A model generated the notes under the pieces. It was not told where the DNA came from. It did not search any database and saw only the letters and a list, made by a program, of their open reading frames with translations. Made by a program: the position numbers and the translations under genes. Shown here in pieces: positions 42,680 to 49,873 of a DNA stretch of 49,873 bases (its first letter is position 1; every line of letters begins with the position of its first letter). Source of the stretch: an uncultured Clostridium sp. (GTDB taxonomy: Bacteria; Bacillota; Clostridia; Lachnospirales; Lachnospiraceae); contig CAMWYM010000009.1 of the NCBI GenBank assembly GCA_947178475.1, positions 1 through 49,873 on the forward strand. The letters run 5' to 3'.

Positions 42680-43873
42680 CTAATAATTCTCTCGTATAGT
42701 ATGATTCTTGCGGTATTCATTAATGCGGTCCTGAATACGGTCTGTAGGATCCAGAATGTCGGAAATGGACGCATCATGATTTAAATTGTCAATAAGCAAT
42801 GCGATGTATTTACTCATGTCGGCAGACAGGTACCAATCTCTGGAAAGTAGTTCCGGTGTCTGATAAGTAAGGTTGGTGGTGATTACCTTTTCGATAATGC
42901 CATCTGCCTTTGCTTTATCAAAGGTATCCAGGCCATTAGTAAATAATCCAAAGGTGGATACGCAGAATACTCTTCTGGCCTTACGGCTCTTTAACTGCCT
43001 TGCCACATCCAGCATACTCTCACCGGAGGCAATCATATCATCTATAATAATTACATCCTTGCCCTCTACAGAATCTCCAAGAAACTCATGAGCTACAATT
43101 GGGTTACGTCCGTTTACAATACGGCTATAGTCCCGCCGTTTATAGAACATTCCCACATCTACTCCAAGAATATTTGCGAAATATATTGCACGGTTCATAG
43201 CGCCCTCATCCGGACTGATTGTCATTAAGTGTTCCTTTGAAAGCTCCAAATCATGAGTGGATAGTAATAACGCCTTTAAAAACTGATATGTCGGGCGTAT
43301 ATTTTCAAAGCCATGAAGCGGGATGGCATTTTGAACCCGTGGGTCGTGGGCATCAAAGGTAATAATATTATCTACGCCAAGACTAACCAGCTCCTGCAGG
43401 CATAAGGCACAGTCCAGAGATTCACGTTTGCTTCTTTTATGCTGACGGCTTTCATATAGGAAAGGCATGATAACAGTAATCTTGCGGGCCTTACCGCCAC
43501 AGGCGGCAATGATACGCTTAATATCTGCGTAATGGTCATCCGGTGACATTGGACAGTTTCGTCCGTATAGGGAATATTCAATGCTGTAGTTGGTTACATC
43601 AACCAATATATATAAATCTTTACCCCGGACAGACTCTAATAATTCACCTTTTGCTTCGCCGGAGCCAAATCGTGGGCAATCAGACTTTACAAGATATGAG
43701 TCTTTCTCATAGCCATTAAATGCAATAGTAGACTTTTCTACGTTATTTCTTGCTGCTCTCCACCGGGAAAGATATGAGTCTACACGTTGTCCAAGGGTGG
43801 TACAGCTCTCCATGGCGATGATGCCTAAAGGGCCTACAGGGATAGTTGATAATAAATTACTGTCGTTTGGCAT
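42680..43873 (-). CDS. prs: Ribose-phosphate pyrophosphokinase
   Basis: A 397-residue PRPP synthase. Seen: flexible-loop residues YESRQHKRSKRE, the metal-binding TFDAHDPRVQNA and the PRPP loop VIIIDDMIASGESMLD. The classical enzyme has about 315 residues; this one has an N-terminal extension of about 80 residues and resembles a longer group in Clostridia. It supplies PRPP for nucleotides and, through pncB, for NAD. It is third in a minus-strand run after dnaD and dnaI, 26 bases downstream of the latter. Confidence 0.92.
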   Translation of the reverse strand: MPNDSNLLSTIPVGPLGIIAMESCTTLGQRVDSYLSRWRAARNNVEKSTIAFNGYEKDSYLVKSDCPRFGSGEAKGELLESVRGKDLYILVDVTNYSIEYSLYGRNCPMSPDDHYADIKRIIAACGGKARKITVIMPFLYESRQHKRSKRESLDCALCLQELVSLGVDNIITFDAHDPRVQNAIPLHGFENIRPTYQFLKALLLSTHDLELSKEHLMTISPDEGAMNRAIYFANILGVDVGMFYKRRDYSRIVNGRNPIVAHEFLGDSVEGKDVIIIDDMIASGESMLDVARQLKSRKARRVFCVSTFGLFTNGLDTFDKAKADGIIEKVITTNLTYQTPELLSRDWYLSADMSKYIALLIDNLNHDASISDILDPTDRIQDRINEYRKNHTIRENY

Positions 43874-43899
43874 GGTTTTTCCTCCGTTAAATAGTACGC

Positions 43900-44898
43900 T
43901 TATTGTTGAATTGCTTTTCTTCGCTTTTTAAGGCGGATATTATCGCCGTAAAAATTATGAACCTTGTATTCCGCAATGATACGGGTGGTAATCCGGTCGG
44001 AATAACGGTCAGTTAATTCCTGTAGATTAAGGTTGGTAGAAATTATGGTGGATTTCTTTTCCCGCATCCGCGTGTTTAGTATATCATATAGCTCAGAGGC
44101 AACAAAAGAATTTGTAAACTCTGTGCCAAGGTCATCAATAATGAGTAAATCACAGCTATAGAGATAGCGGTAGGTTCCCAGACTGTCGGGATTTTGTTTT
44201 TTCTTCATAATGACATCGCCGCAGACCTCTTCAAATAAGTGAATAGAGGACTGATACAGGACGGTGTGCTGTGTATCTAATAAGGCTTTGGCAATACAGT
44301 TAGAAAGATAGGTTTTCCCCAGTCCGGTTTCACCGTAAAATAGGAAATTGCCTCCCTCTTTATCAAAATTTTTAACAAAATTCTTTGCCTGAGCCAGAAT
44401 ATTTTTCATATTCTCGTAGGATGAAAAAGGACGGGAACCGTCTTCCTCTTCAGGATAAAAGCTTAAATCAAAATGCTCAAAATTTTCAACCTGTAATATC
44501 TGCTCTAATGTAGACTGCTTATAGAGCAGAGAGATAGCAGCCTGCTGAAAGCAGGAACAATATTCGCTGCCAATTCTTCCGGTATCCTGACATAGGGGAC
44601 AGGTATAAATCGGTTTTAAATAATCCTCCGGATAACCATGTGACTTTAACAGTTCTGTTTTTTCGGTAATTAATGAACGGTTTTGTTCCTTTACCTTGTC
44701 GGTAGAATCTGTGCCGGTTGTCAGCTTGGTGCGCACGGCACTGATAGAAGAAACGGCAATACTGTTATCAATCTCTCTGATGCGGGGAATGGCAGCGTAG
44801 ATTTCTTCTTTCCGCTCCTGCTCCAGAGACCGGTTGTCCATCTGTCTTTTATAATAGGTATTCATTAAATCGTCGAACATGGTATCGCTATAAGCCAT
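43900..44898 (-). CDS. dnaI: DnaI/DnaC-like helicase loader ATPase
   Basis: A 332-residue AAA+ protein: N-terminal helical part, a cysteine cluster CPLCQDTGRIGSEYCSC (four Cys, zinc-binding in DnaI), then the ATPase domain with Walker A FYGETGLGKTYLS, Walker B LLIIDDLGTEF and sensor STNLNLQEL. It loads DnaB helicase on DNA. It starts 14 bases after the dnaD-like gene stop; the pair is a conserved Gram-positive initiation module. The symbol follows the B. subtilis name; DnaC is the equivalent elsewhere. Confidence 0.92.
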   Translation of the reverse strand: MAYSDTMFDDLMNTYYKRQMDNRSLEQERKEEIYAAIPRIREIDNSIAVSSISAVRTKLTTGTDSTDKVKEQNRSLITEKTELLKSHGYPEDYLKPIYTCPLCQDTGRIGSEYCSCFQQAAISLLYKQSTLEQILQVENFEHFDLSFYPEEEDGSRPFSSYENMKNILAQAKNFVKNFDKEGGNFLFYGETGLGKTYLSNCIAKALLDTQHTVLYQSSIHLFEEVCGDVIMKKKQNPDSLGTYRYLYSCDLLIIDDLGTEFTNSFVASELYDILNTRMREKKSTIISTNLNLQELTDRYSDRITTRIIAEYKVHNFYGDNIRLKKRRKAIQQ

Positions 44899-44912
44899 AA
44901 GTTATCTCCTGA

Positions 44913-46082
44913 TTAGTTGTTTGTTTCCTGTAAAAAAAGCTCTTCAAACTCGCTTAGTACGTTGCTGTCGGTGGAGCTTTGGTATTGGTTAAACTGACTG
45001 ACGGAAGAAGCCTTACCGCTGACGGCCTTTTTTTTCTTTTCGCTCTCCCATTTTTGATCCAGTACTTCTATATCGGAAAGGCTTTTGACGTTCTGTCTGT
45101 GCCAGTTCTCCAGAATGCCGTTGACATAGTGAAGGTTTGCCGAATGGGGGTTAGAGGTAACAGCCCGCCGACATGCTTCCATGATAATATTTTTGTCAAA
45201 TGCAAAGGTGTTATACCAGGTGTCAATATAAGAGGTCTCCGCCGGTGTGGGAACTCTTCTCTGAATACCCAGTTGTTTAAGTACAGATAAATAGATTGTA
45301 TTGTAATTCTGCGCAGCAGCCTTTGCTTCCTTGACGGAGGTAATACCGTTCTTGTACCAGTCTAAAGCAACTGCTTCGATGTAGCGGCAGCTTTTTTTAC
45401 CAATGGATACACAGTGTTCCACCAGATATTCCATTAAATCAGGAGAAAAACGCAGCTCTTCATATATGTAAAGCAATGCATTAATATCGCTTTGTGTCAG
45501 GGGCTTTGCAAAATAGGTTTCTGTCTGGTAGAGCAGATTGCCAAAGTCCTCATCGTTTTTCTTTTCTTCAATAAATGCAGCCTTGTATGCGACCTTTTTC
45601 GGGACTGCGGCGGAATCCCTGATTTCTGTTGCTGCAGTCTCGGGCTGGTCAACAGCTGTTTTGACAGCTGCAGTTGTTCTGCTTTTTCGCTTTGGTGCCG
45701 CCTTGCTTTCTGGTGTCGCAACATTGGTGTCCATGTCTTCCTCTAGTAGAGATAGGAGGGAGGCATTTTCCCGGTTGGGTGCCTTAGGTGTCAATGGCAG
45801 CATAGTGATACCCGTTAAAATCTTGTCCGTTGTATATTCCAGTCGAAGAATCCCCTGTTTAATCCAATAGCGGATTGCCTGACATATATCTTCCTGAGTA
45901 AGATGAAAATGGTCTGCTATTTCTGCTACGGTAATGGCACGACCGCTGTTAAGCAGACGAACCAGATATAAGTATATTTTTACAAATTCGCCGTCCGCCT
46001 CAGTCATGTAGTAATCAATAAAGAAGTTAGAAATCGAGGAATAGGTTTCGTGATTTTTGGTTGTAACGGTAATGGTTTCCAC
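44913..46082 (-). CDS. DnaD-domain replication initiation protein
   Basis: A 389-residue protein. N-terminal winged helix (about 20-105) with ITVAEIADHFHLTQEDICQA, a variable Ala/Thr/Glu-rich linker (about 115-175), then a DnaB2-type DnaD domain with LSPDLMEYLVEHCVS-like (FSPDLMEYLVEHC) and a second segment around residues 300-350 ending ILENWHRQNVKSL, the C-terminal YxxxIxxxW-type motif. It helps to remodel origin DNA and deliver helicase. It is upstream of, and coupled to, the dnaI-like loader. Three DnaA-box-like 9-mers lie in its upstream region. Confidence 0.9.
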   Translation of the reverse strand: METITVTTKNHETYSSISNFFIDYYMTEADGEFVKIYLYLVRLLNSGRAITVAEIADHFHLTQEDICQAIRYWIKQGILRLEYTTDKILTGITMLPLTPKAPNRENASLLSLLEEDMDTNVATPESKAAPKRKSRTTAAVKTAVDQPETAATEIRDSAAVPKKVAYKAAFIEEKKNDEDFGNLLYQTETYFAKPLTQSDINALLYIYEELRFSPDLMEYLVEHCVSIGKKSCRYIEAVALDWYKNGITSVKEAKAAAQNYNTIYLSVLKQLGIQRRVPTPAETSYIDTWYNTFAFDKNIIMEACRRAVTSNPHSANLHYVNGILENWHRQNVKSLSDIEVLDQKWESEKKKKAVSGKASSVSQFNQYQSSTDSNVLSEFEELFLQETNN

Positions 46083-46203
46083 AGATTTCTTCCCCCTTTC
46101 ATCTAATTACCTAAGTGATAATCTTCACAAGCAAATGGATTATATCACAGTGCATAAAAAAAGAAAATAGAACGTTTGTTTTGAGGAGGGAGAGGATAAA
46201 AAA

Positions 46204-46230
46204 TGTGGAAAGTGTGGAAAATGTGGATAA
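46204..46230 (-). promoter_or_regulatory. Three phased DnaA-box-like 9-mers upstream of dnaD
   Basis: TGTGGAAAG, TGTGGAAAA and TGTGGATAA follow one another without spacing (46204, 46213, 46222). The last is the exact reverse complement of the DnaA box TTATCCACA; the others differ by two and one bases. Position about 120 bases upstream of the dnaD start suggests DnaA control of the helicase-loader operon. The rest of this 290-base gap has only the hairpin after murC. Confidence 0.5.
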
Positions 46231-46313
46231 TAGGTATACATAATATTTTGTGGCGAAAATAAATGATACATAGGGGGCATTTTCGACAAATGATAAAAAT
46301 GTTATGTAAAGAG

Positions 46314-46365
46314 CAATATCCACAATCCTTATCCTCAAAAGGAAAAAAATGGATTGTGGATATTG
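46314..46365 (-). terminator. Long hairpin after murC
   Basis: CAATATCCACAATCC pairs perfectly (15 bp) with GGATTGTGGATATTG around a 22-base loop, just after the murC stop. On the minus strand it is followed by CTCTTTACA, a poor T-run. Its arms contain TATCCACA, so it may also bind DnaA. Confidence 0.55.
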
Positions 46366-46372
46366 TGTAAAA

Positions 46373-47752
46373 CTATTTTCCGAGAAGCTCTTCCCCTATT
46401 AAATTGACATCTCCGGCGCCCATAGTTATCAACAAATCATTTTTTTTGCAATTTTTTAATAGATAATTTTCGACAGCAGTAAAGGAGCTAAAGTATCGGG
46501 TATCTGTCCCGTATTCCCGTATTCGTTCTGCCAGGTCCTTGGCGTGAACCAGTCCTGTGTCGATTTCTCTGGCGGCATATATATCAACAAGAATAACATG
46601 ATCAAAGCCCTTTAGTGCTTCGGCAAACTCTTCAAATAGTGCTTTTGTTCGTGTATAGGTATGGGGCTGGAAGACAACCCATAGCTCATTGTGCGGTGTG
46701 TGTGTGGCAGTAGTAAGTGTTGCCTTAATCTCTGTAGGATGATGGGCGTAATCGTCGATAATGGTCACATCACCTAAACGACCCTTTAACTCAAAGCGGC
46801 GATGTGCGCCGCCAAAGCAGGAGAGTCCGGCTATAACGGATTCTCTGTCAATTCCCAGTATATCAGCGACCACAATAGTGGATAAAGAATTCATGATATT
46901 ATGTATGCCGCCGATATTCAGATGAATCCGCTCATGGGCGGTTCCGTCAATCATCAACGTATAATTCATATGTCCTTTTTCGTCTGTTTCGATATTGGCA
47001 GGGTAGTATTGACTGGTGTCCGTCATACCGAAGGTCACAATGTTACAGCGCAAATCTCTTGTGATTTGGGAAAGACAATCCATATCACCGTTTACTACCA
47101 GTGTTCCGTTGTCTGGAAGATTTTCGGCGAAGGTATGAAAGCTTTCGATAATTTCCTCGATACCGCTGAAAAAGTCAAGATGGTCTGCATCAACATTTAA
47201 AATGATACTTATATAAGGAAAGAAGGCGTGATAGCTATTGGTATATTCGCAGGCTTCTGTCACAAAATAATCGGATTTGCCCACACGGACATTACCTCCG
47301 ATGGAATCCAGTATACCGCCTACGGAAATTGTCGGGTCAACATCTGCCTCCAGAAGAATCTGGCTTAGCATGGAGGTGGTTGTCGTTTTGCCGTGAGTGC
47401 CGGCAACCGCCACAGAATATTTATAGTTGTTCATCATTTGACCCAGCAGCTGTGCCCTGGTAAGCATAGGAAGCTTTTTAGCTTCACAGGCGGCAAATTC
47501 CGGGTTGTCGGCGTGAACAGCAGCGGTATACACGACCAAATCAATATCATCGGTAATATTTTCAGCACATTGGCCGATATTGATTCTTGCTCCCATGTCC
47601 ATTAAGTTATCTACGATTTCAGAGCCCTTGGCATCGGAACCGGTAATGGTAAAATTCTCCTTTAACAATATCTCCGCCAGACCGCTCATACTGATACCGC
47701 CAATTCCGATAAAGTGTACGTGAATCGGCTTGTTAAAATTAATCTGATACAT
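46373..47752 (-). CDS. murC: UDP-N-acetylmuramate--L-alanine ligase
   Basis: A 459-residue Mur ligase that adds L-Ala to UDP-MurNAc. N-terminal VHFIGIGGISMSGLAEIL (UDP-binding), ATP loop VAGTHGKTTTTSML, acidic/Tyr motif EACEYTNSY, NVDADHLDFF and DDYAHHPTEIKATL, all diagnostic. Length is normal. It stands alone on the minus strand. A GAAGAGGTAC site precedes the ATG. Confidence 0.96.
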   Translation of the reverse strand: MYQINFNKPIHVHFIGIGGISMSGLAEILLKENFTITGSDAKGSEIVDNLMDMGARINIGQCAENITDDIDLVVYTAAVHADNPEFAACEAKKLPMLTRAQLLGQMMNNYKYSVAVAGTHGKTTTTSMLSQILLEADVDPTISVGGILDSIGGNVRVGKSDYFVTEACEYTNSYHAFFPYISIILNVDADHLDFFSGIEEIIESFHTFAENLPDNGTLVVNGDMDCLSQITRDLRCNIVTFGMTDTSQYYPANIETDEKGHMNYTLMIDGTAHERIHLNIGGIHNIMNSLSTIVVADILGIDRESVIAGLSCFGGAHRRFELKGRLGDVTIIDDYAHHPTEIKATLTTATHTPHNELWVVFQPHTYTRTKALFEEFAEALKGFDHVILVDIYAAREIDTGLVHAKDLAERIREYGTDTRYFSSFTAVENYLLKNCKKNDLLITMGAGDVNLIGEELLGK

Positions 47753-48184
47753 ATATTTGTACCTCTTCCATAAAATACTTGAAACACACCATAAATAATC
47801 TATGGCGGTGCCTGATAACTCCCTCCTGCAGGCAGGAGCTTTTTGTTCATTATATAATATTAGGAAAGGATTTACAAGGTTACAGTTCGCTTACTGTCAA
47901 AGAGGGATGCGTGAATAGTAACCATGGACAATTATATATGGATAACCTATAGCTTAGCAGCTGTAGGCACCAGAGAGAGATAGTTAGGAAGGTATTGAAA
48001 TAAGGCAGGAATGCAAGAAAATAGTGACAAGTGATAGACGGAATTATAAAGCAAAATGTTATGGGCATTTTGTAGGTTGATAGTATACAAGAGAAAAGGC
48101 TTATTTTTAAAGAAAAGATAGAAATATATTGTGGGATTTAGTAAAATATGTATATGAGGTAAATGAAATGAATGTTAATGATAA
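47753..48184. other. Gene-poor gap between murC and the accessory tail
   Basis: About 430 bases with no convincing gene. It contains a short GC-rich hairpin CTCCTGCAGGCAGGAG at about 47832-47847 followed by CTTTTTG, resembling a terminator pointing right, and a 12-mer GTGAATAGTAAC at 47911 identical to the end of the family A element. Nothing else is recognised. Confidence 0.6.
47879..47922. repeat. Solo terminal repeat of the family A element
   Basis: GTGAATAGTAAC (47911-47922) equals the 12-bp inverted end of the 546-bp element; GTTACAGTTCGC (47879-47890) is a three-mismatch version of the opposite end. Together they look like a much-reduced or decayed element of 44 bp. No target duplication is seen. 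Confidence 0.45.
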
Positions 48185-48421
48185 ATAATATGCAAATTAG
48201 ACAACCAGAGCATCACAGCAGAGGAACTGCAGTCTGTTTATGACGAAGCGGCAGCCCTGAAGGACAGTGTGACAGAGGAGAATGTCTACAGAGAGGAATA
48301 TCTTAGAAAGATACTTGCCCTCGCTGGAAAGTTCTACTTTGCTCAGGTGGACATTGCAGACACCATAGCAGCAGATATGTATGAACAGGAGAAGCAAAAA
48401 TGGTACAATATGAGATTTGTT
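48185..48421 (+). pseudogene. Fragment of a larger secreted/surface protein (truncated at both ends)
   Basis: An open stretch without a proper start encodes LDNQSITAEELQSVYDEA... and ...REEYLRKILALAGKFYFAQV, then DIADTIAADMYEQ, after which the composition changes abruptly. The piece is more GC-rich than its surroundings and reads like an internal helical module of a large clostridial extracellular protein. It runs into the next gene in another frame. Interpretation as debris of a polymorphic-toxin carrier is inference from what follows. Confidence 0.5.
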
Positions 48422-48792
48422 TTGCGAATGAATTTGCGGAAGATGTTATTATGGAATTGACAAAAGAAATGCAGTTGCCATATTTAAGAGAAGATTTTTT
48501 GACTGCGTGGAATGAAAGAAACATGCGTAGTTCTCGTAATCTCTACATTGCTAGAAAAAAGGACAGATTAATATGTCTTGATTGCAATGATAGGGACTGG
48601 CTATTTACTTTAGTTGTAATTTGTAATGAGAATGAGGCGGAACTTATCAAAAGAATTATATTAAAGTGGGATAATAGAAGCAGAGAAGAATATGGACAGG
48701 AATTGAAGAAAGAATTAAAAAACTGTTATGGTGTTCCAGATTCTTTATTGCGAATAATAGAGCAAGAATATCATATCTCACTTACGGAGTAA
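48400..48792 (+). CDS. Small unknown protein, probable immunity-type protein
   Basis: A 130-residue soluble, acidic protein with no recognised domain. It has FANEFAEDVIMELTKEM near its start, a beta-rich centre (DWLFTLVVICNENEAE) and a helical end. AGGAG lies nine bases before ATG, and low GC with clean codon use support a real gene. It lies immediately before an SMI1/KNR4 gene and a broken nuclease tip, the setting in which orphan immunity genes of polymorphic toxins are found. Function is not established. Confidence 0.75.
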   Translation: MVQYEICFANEFAEDVIMELTKEMQLPYLREDFLTAWNERNMRSSRNLYIARKKDRLICLDCNDRDWLFTLVVICNENEAELIKRIILKWDNRSREEYGQELKKELKNCYGVPDSLLRIIEQEYHISLTE

Positions 48793-48891
48793 AGTGATTG
48801 TTGGTATATACAACCTATGTGAGGTCTGTGCTGCTAGTGGTTGGGAGACAGCAGCAGAAAAGGAAAGGTGTCTGCAACGGGGTAGTCATAG

Positions 48892-48963
48892 TTAGACACT
48901 GAAACAGCAAATGGTCGGGATGACTATGCAGGTTCATTTGGAAAATTAAAGAAATTTGTTTAA
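48892..48963 (+). pseudogene. Possible short toxin-tip remnant
   Basis: After a stop codon a 23-codon open stretch reads TETANGRDDYAGSFGKLKKFV and ends directly upstream of the SMI1/KNR4 gene. It lacks any start or ribosome site and may be the last part of an effector whose body has been lost. Very short, so only a suggestion. Confidence 0.25.
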
Positions 48964-48989
48964 GTCTACTAAAAGGAACGGAGAAAAAA

Positions 48990-49442
48990 ATGAAATATTT
49001 AGAAAAAATTATTAGTAGTTTAAATGGAGGCGTTGTTGGATGTTCAGATAAACAAATTGAACAATTGCATTTTTTTGTAAATGGTAAGAAGCTTCCCGCG
49101 GCATATGAGGAATTTATGAGAATAATGGGGAATGGTGCAGTTGGATTTATAACAGGCGAATCTATATATATAAATGAAACGTTTAATCTTAAAAAAAGTG
49201 CGATTGAGTTGTTGATAGAAAATAATTCTAAGAATATTTTAACTGAAGATGATTTTGTGTTTTGGATGTGTCAAGGCTGCATGTTTTGTTTTTTTAAATT
49301 AAGTGAGGGTGAAAATCCCCCAATATATTATTATAACGAAGCAGAGGAAGATAATTTTTTAAAAATCGCAAATTCCTTTACAGAATTTCTGATAAACAAA
49401 GTGGAGAAAAGTACAGATACTTATATAAGTGTAGACAATTAA
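48990..49442 (+). CDS. SMI1/KNR4 (SUKH) family immunity-type protein
   Basis: A 150-residue protein of the SUKH superfamily: QIEQLHFFVNGKKLPAAYEE and FMRIMGNG at the start (leading helix and the LP..Y..F..x.G pattern), a beta core around DFVFWMCQGCMFCFFKL, and a C-terminal helix with FTEFLINKV. SUKH proteins commonly neutralise nuclease toxins of contact-dependent or secreted polymorphic systems. A truncated AHH nuclease tip follows within 20 bases, a fitting partner. ATG follows AAGGAACGGAG. Confidence 0.88.
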   Translation: MKYLEKIISSLNGGVVGCSDKQIEQLHFFVNGKKLPAAYEEFMRIMGNGAVGFITGESIYINETFNLKKSAIELLIENNSKNILTEDDFVFWMCQGCMFCFFKLSEGENPPIYYYNEAEEDNFLKIANSFTEFLINKVEKSTDTYISVDN

Positions 49443-49458
49443 TACAATCAAATATTAG

Positions 49459-49638
49459 TTTACAAAAACAAAAGTGTATGGAACTTATAGTCATTCCCTT
49501 TTTGTATCAGATATTTTAAGACAAGAACAAGAATTATATTCTCTGGGTGTTGCTGGACCACTCTATCAGAATGCGGCACATCATATTGTTCTGTGGAATG
49601 ATACAAGGTCGAAAATAGCATGTGATAAGGAGAAGTAA
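49459..49638 (+). pseudogene. Truncated AHH-type nuclease toxin tip
   Basis: A 59-codon open stretch without a good start reads ...YGTYSHSLFVSDIL, then GVAGPLYQNAAHHIVLW, ending RSKIACDKEK. The AAHHIV motif is the core of the AHH family of HNH/endonuclease VII-fold toxins found at the C-terminal tips of polymorphic toxins. The segment after the motif, needed for a full fold, is missing, and there is no N-terminal carrier, so the piece cannot be a working toxin. Confidence 0.6.
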
Positions 49639-49656
49639 AAAGGGAGGGAAACAGAG

Positions 49657-49873
49657 GTGTCAATTGGAATTTCTGTGAAAGTTAAAGGAAATATATTAAC
49701 GGAATCGTTTTTGGTACAAAAGATAGGTGAAATGGGCTTTGGCGATTTACAAATTGAAAGAACGGTTAATGGAATTTGTATCAATCTTAGAAGAGAGTTG
49801 GGAACAATAATATATTTTTTTAATGCATCAGATTTTTCAAATGGTATTTGGGAATCGACTATTTTATGTAAAG
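49657..49873 (+). CDS. Unknown small protein, cut by the window end
   Basis: A frame opening with GTG after GGGAGGG and remaining open to the end of the window (72 codons, VSIGISVKVKGNILTESFLV at the start). It has strand-helix-strand character, and low GC like its neighbours. From its place behind a broken AHH tip, another immunity-type protein is likely, but no family is recognised. Confidence 0.6.
   Translation, partial: MSIGISVKVKGNILTESFLVQKIGEMGFGDLQIERTVNGICINLRRELGTIIYFFNASDFSNGIWESTILCK

Noticed and set aside
46204..46365. Replication origin
   Set aside because: Only one perfect DnaA box, no dnaA/dnaN/rpmH neighbours and no clear AT-rich unwinding element; better read as a regulatory cluster.

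Overview
The window is a piece of a low-to-moderate GC Firmicutes chromosome, most likely an endospore-forming, motile anaerobe of the Clostridia (Lachnospiraceae-like; this is inference from gene families and style, no search was run). Pointers are spore genes (gerA operon, spoIIR, spoIIID), an A-type flavoprotein for O2/NO detoxification, two sigma-D-like (motility) promoters, and typical AGGAGG ribosome sites.

Layout. 1-5.1 kb: a lantibiotic-immunity-type ABC transporter (ATPase plus two permeases, minus strand) divergent from a two-component system, with a strongly folded repeat-rich leader between them; no lantibiotic genes are seen. 5.1-12.2 kb: a MATE exporter, a 546-bp palindromic mobile element, aspS, a second palindromic element, a cytoplasmic GH26 glycosidase, a NUDIX hydrolase and an FprA flavoprotein. 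12.4-13.6 kb: two unrecognised proteins on the minus strand, each behind a sigma-D-like promoter. 13.8-20.4 kb: ispE, a GntR regulator, gerAA, a gerAB-gerAC in-frame fusion, a third palindromic element, spoIIR. 20.4-28.1 kb: an XRE regulator, a ddl-murI-DUF1934-methyltransferase operon, gdpP-rplI-dnaB. 28.2-42.6 kb: pncB and DUF4234 (minus), acyl-CoA synthetase, small alarmone synthetase, pyk, CpXC protein, trxA, a bacterial PARG, spoIIID, an SbcD/SbcC-like pair, PBP1A. 42.7-47.8 kb, minus strand: prs, the helicase-loader genes dnaI and dnaD, and murC. 48.2-49.9 kb: an AT-rich accessory tail with orphan immunity-type genes and broken toxin tips.

How parts work together. Cell wall supply (ddl, murI, murC, PBP1A), replication (dnaB with its probable loaders dnaD/dnaI), nucleotide second messengers (GdpP for c-di-AMP, a small (p)ppGpp synthetase) and sporulation/germination are interleaved. 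The transporter plus two-component system looks like a stand-alone antimicrobial-peptide detoxification module of the CprABC-CprRK / LanFEG-LanRK kind.

The most unusual signal is a family of palindromic mobile elements with two different sets of ends (one with TA-type target sites, one with an 8-bp target duplication) that carry the same ungapped 91-bp core. Its central hairpin keeps pairing through five compensatory base-pair changes, which argues that a folded module is being selected and shared between non-autonomous elements. Secondary points of interest are the GerAB-GerAC fusion at an A8 tract, three phased DnaA-box-like 9-mers in front of the helicase-loader operon, the unknown sigma-D gene pair, and the decayed polymorphic-toxin/immunity array at the right edge.
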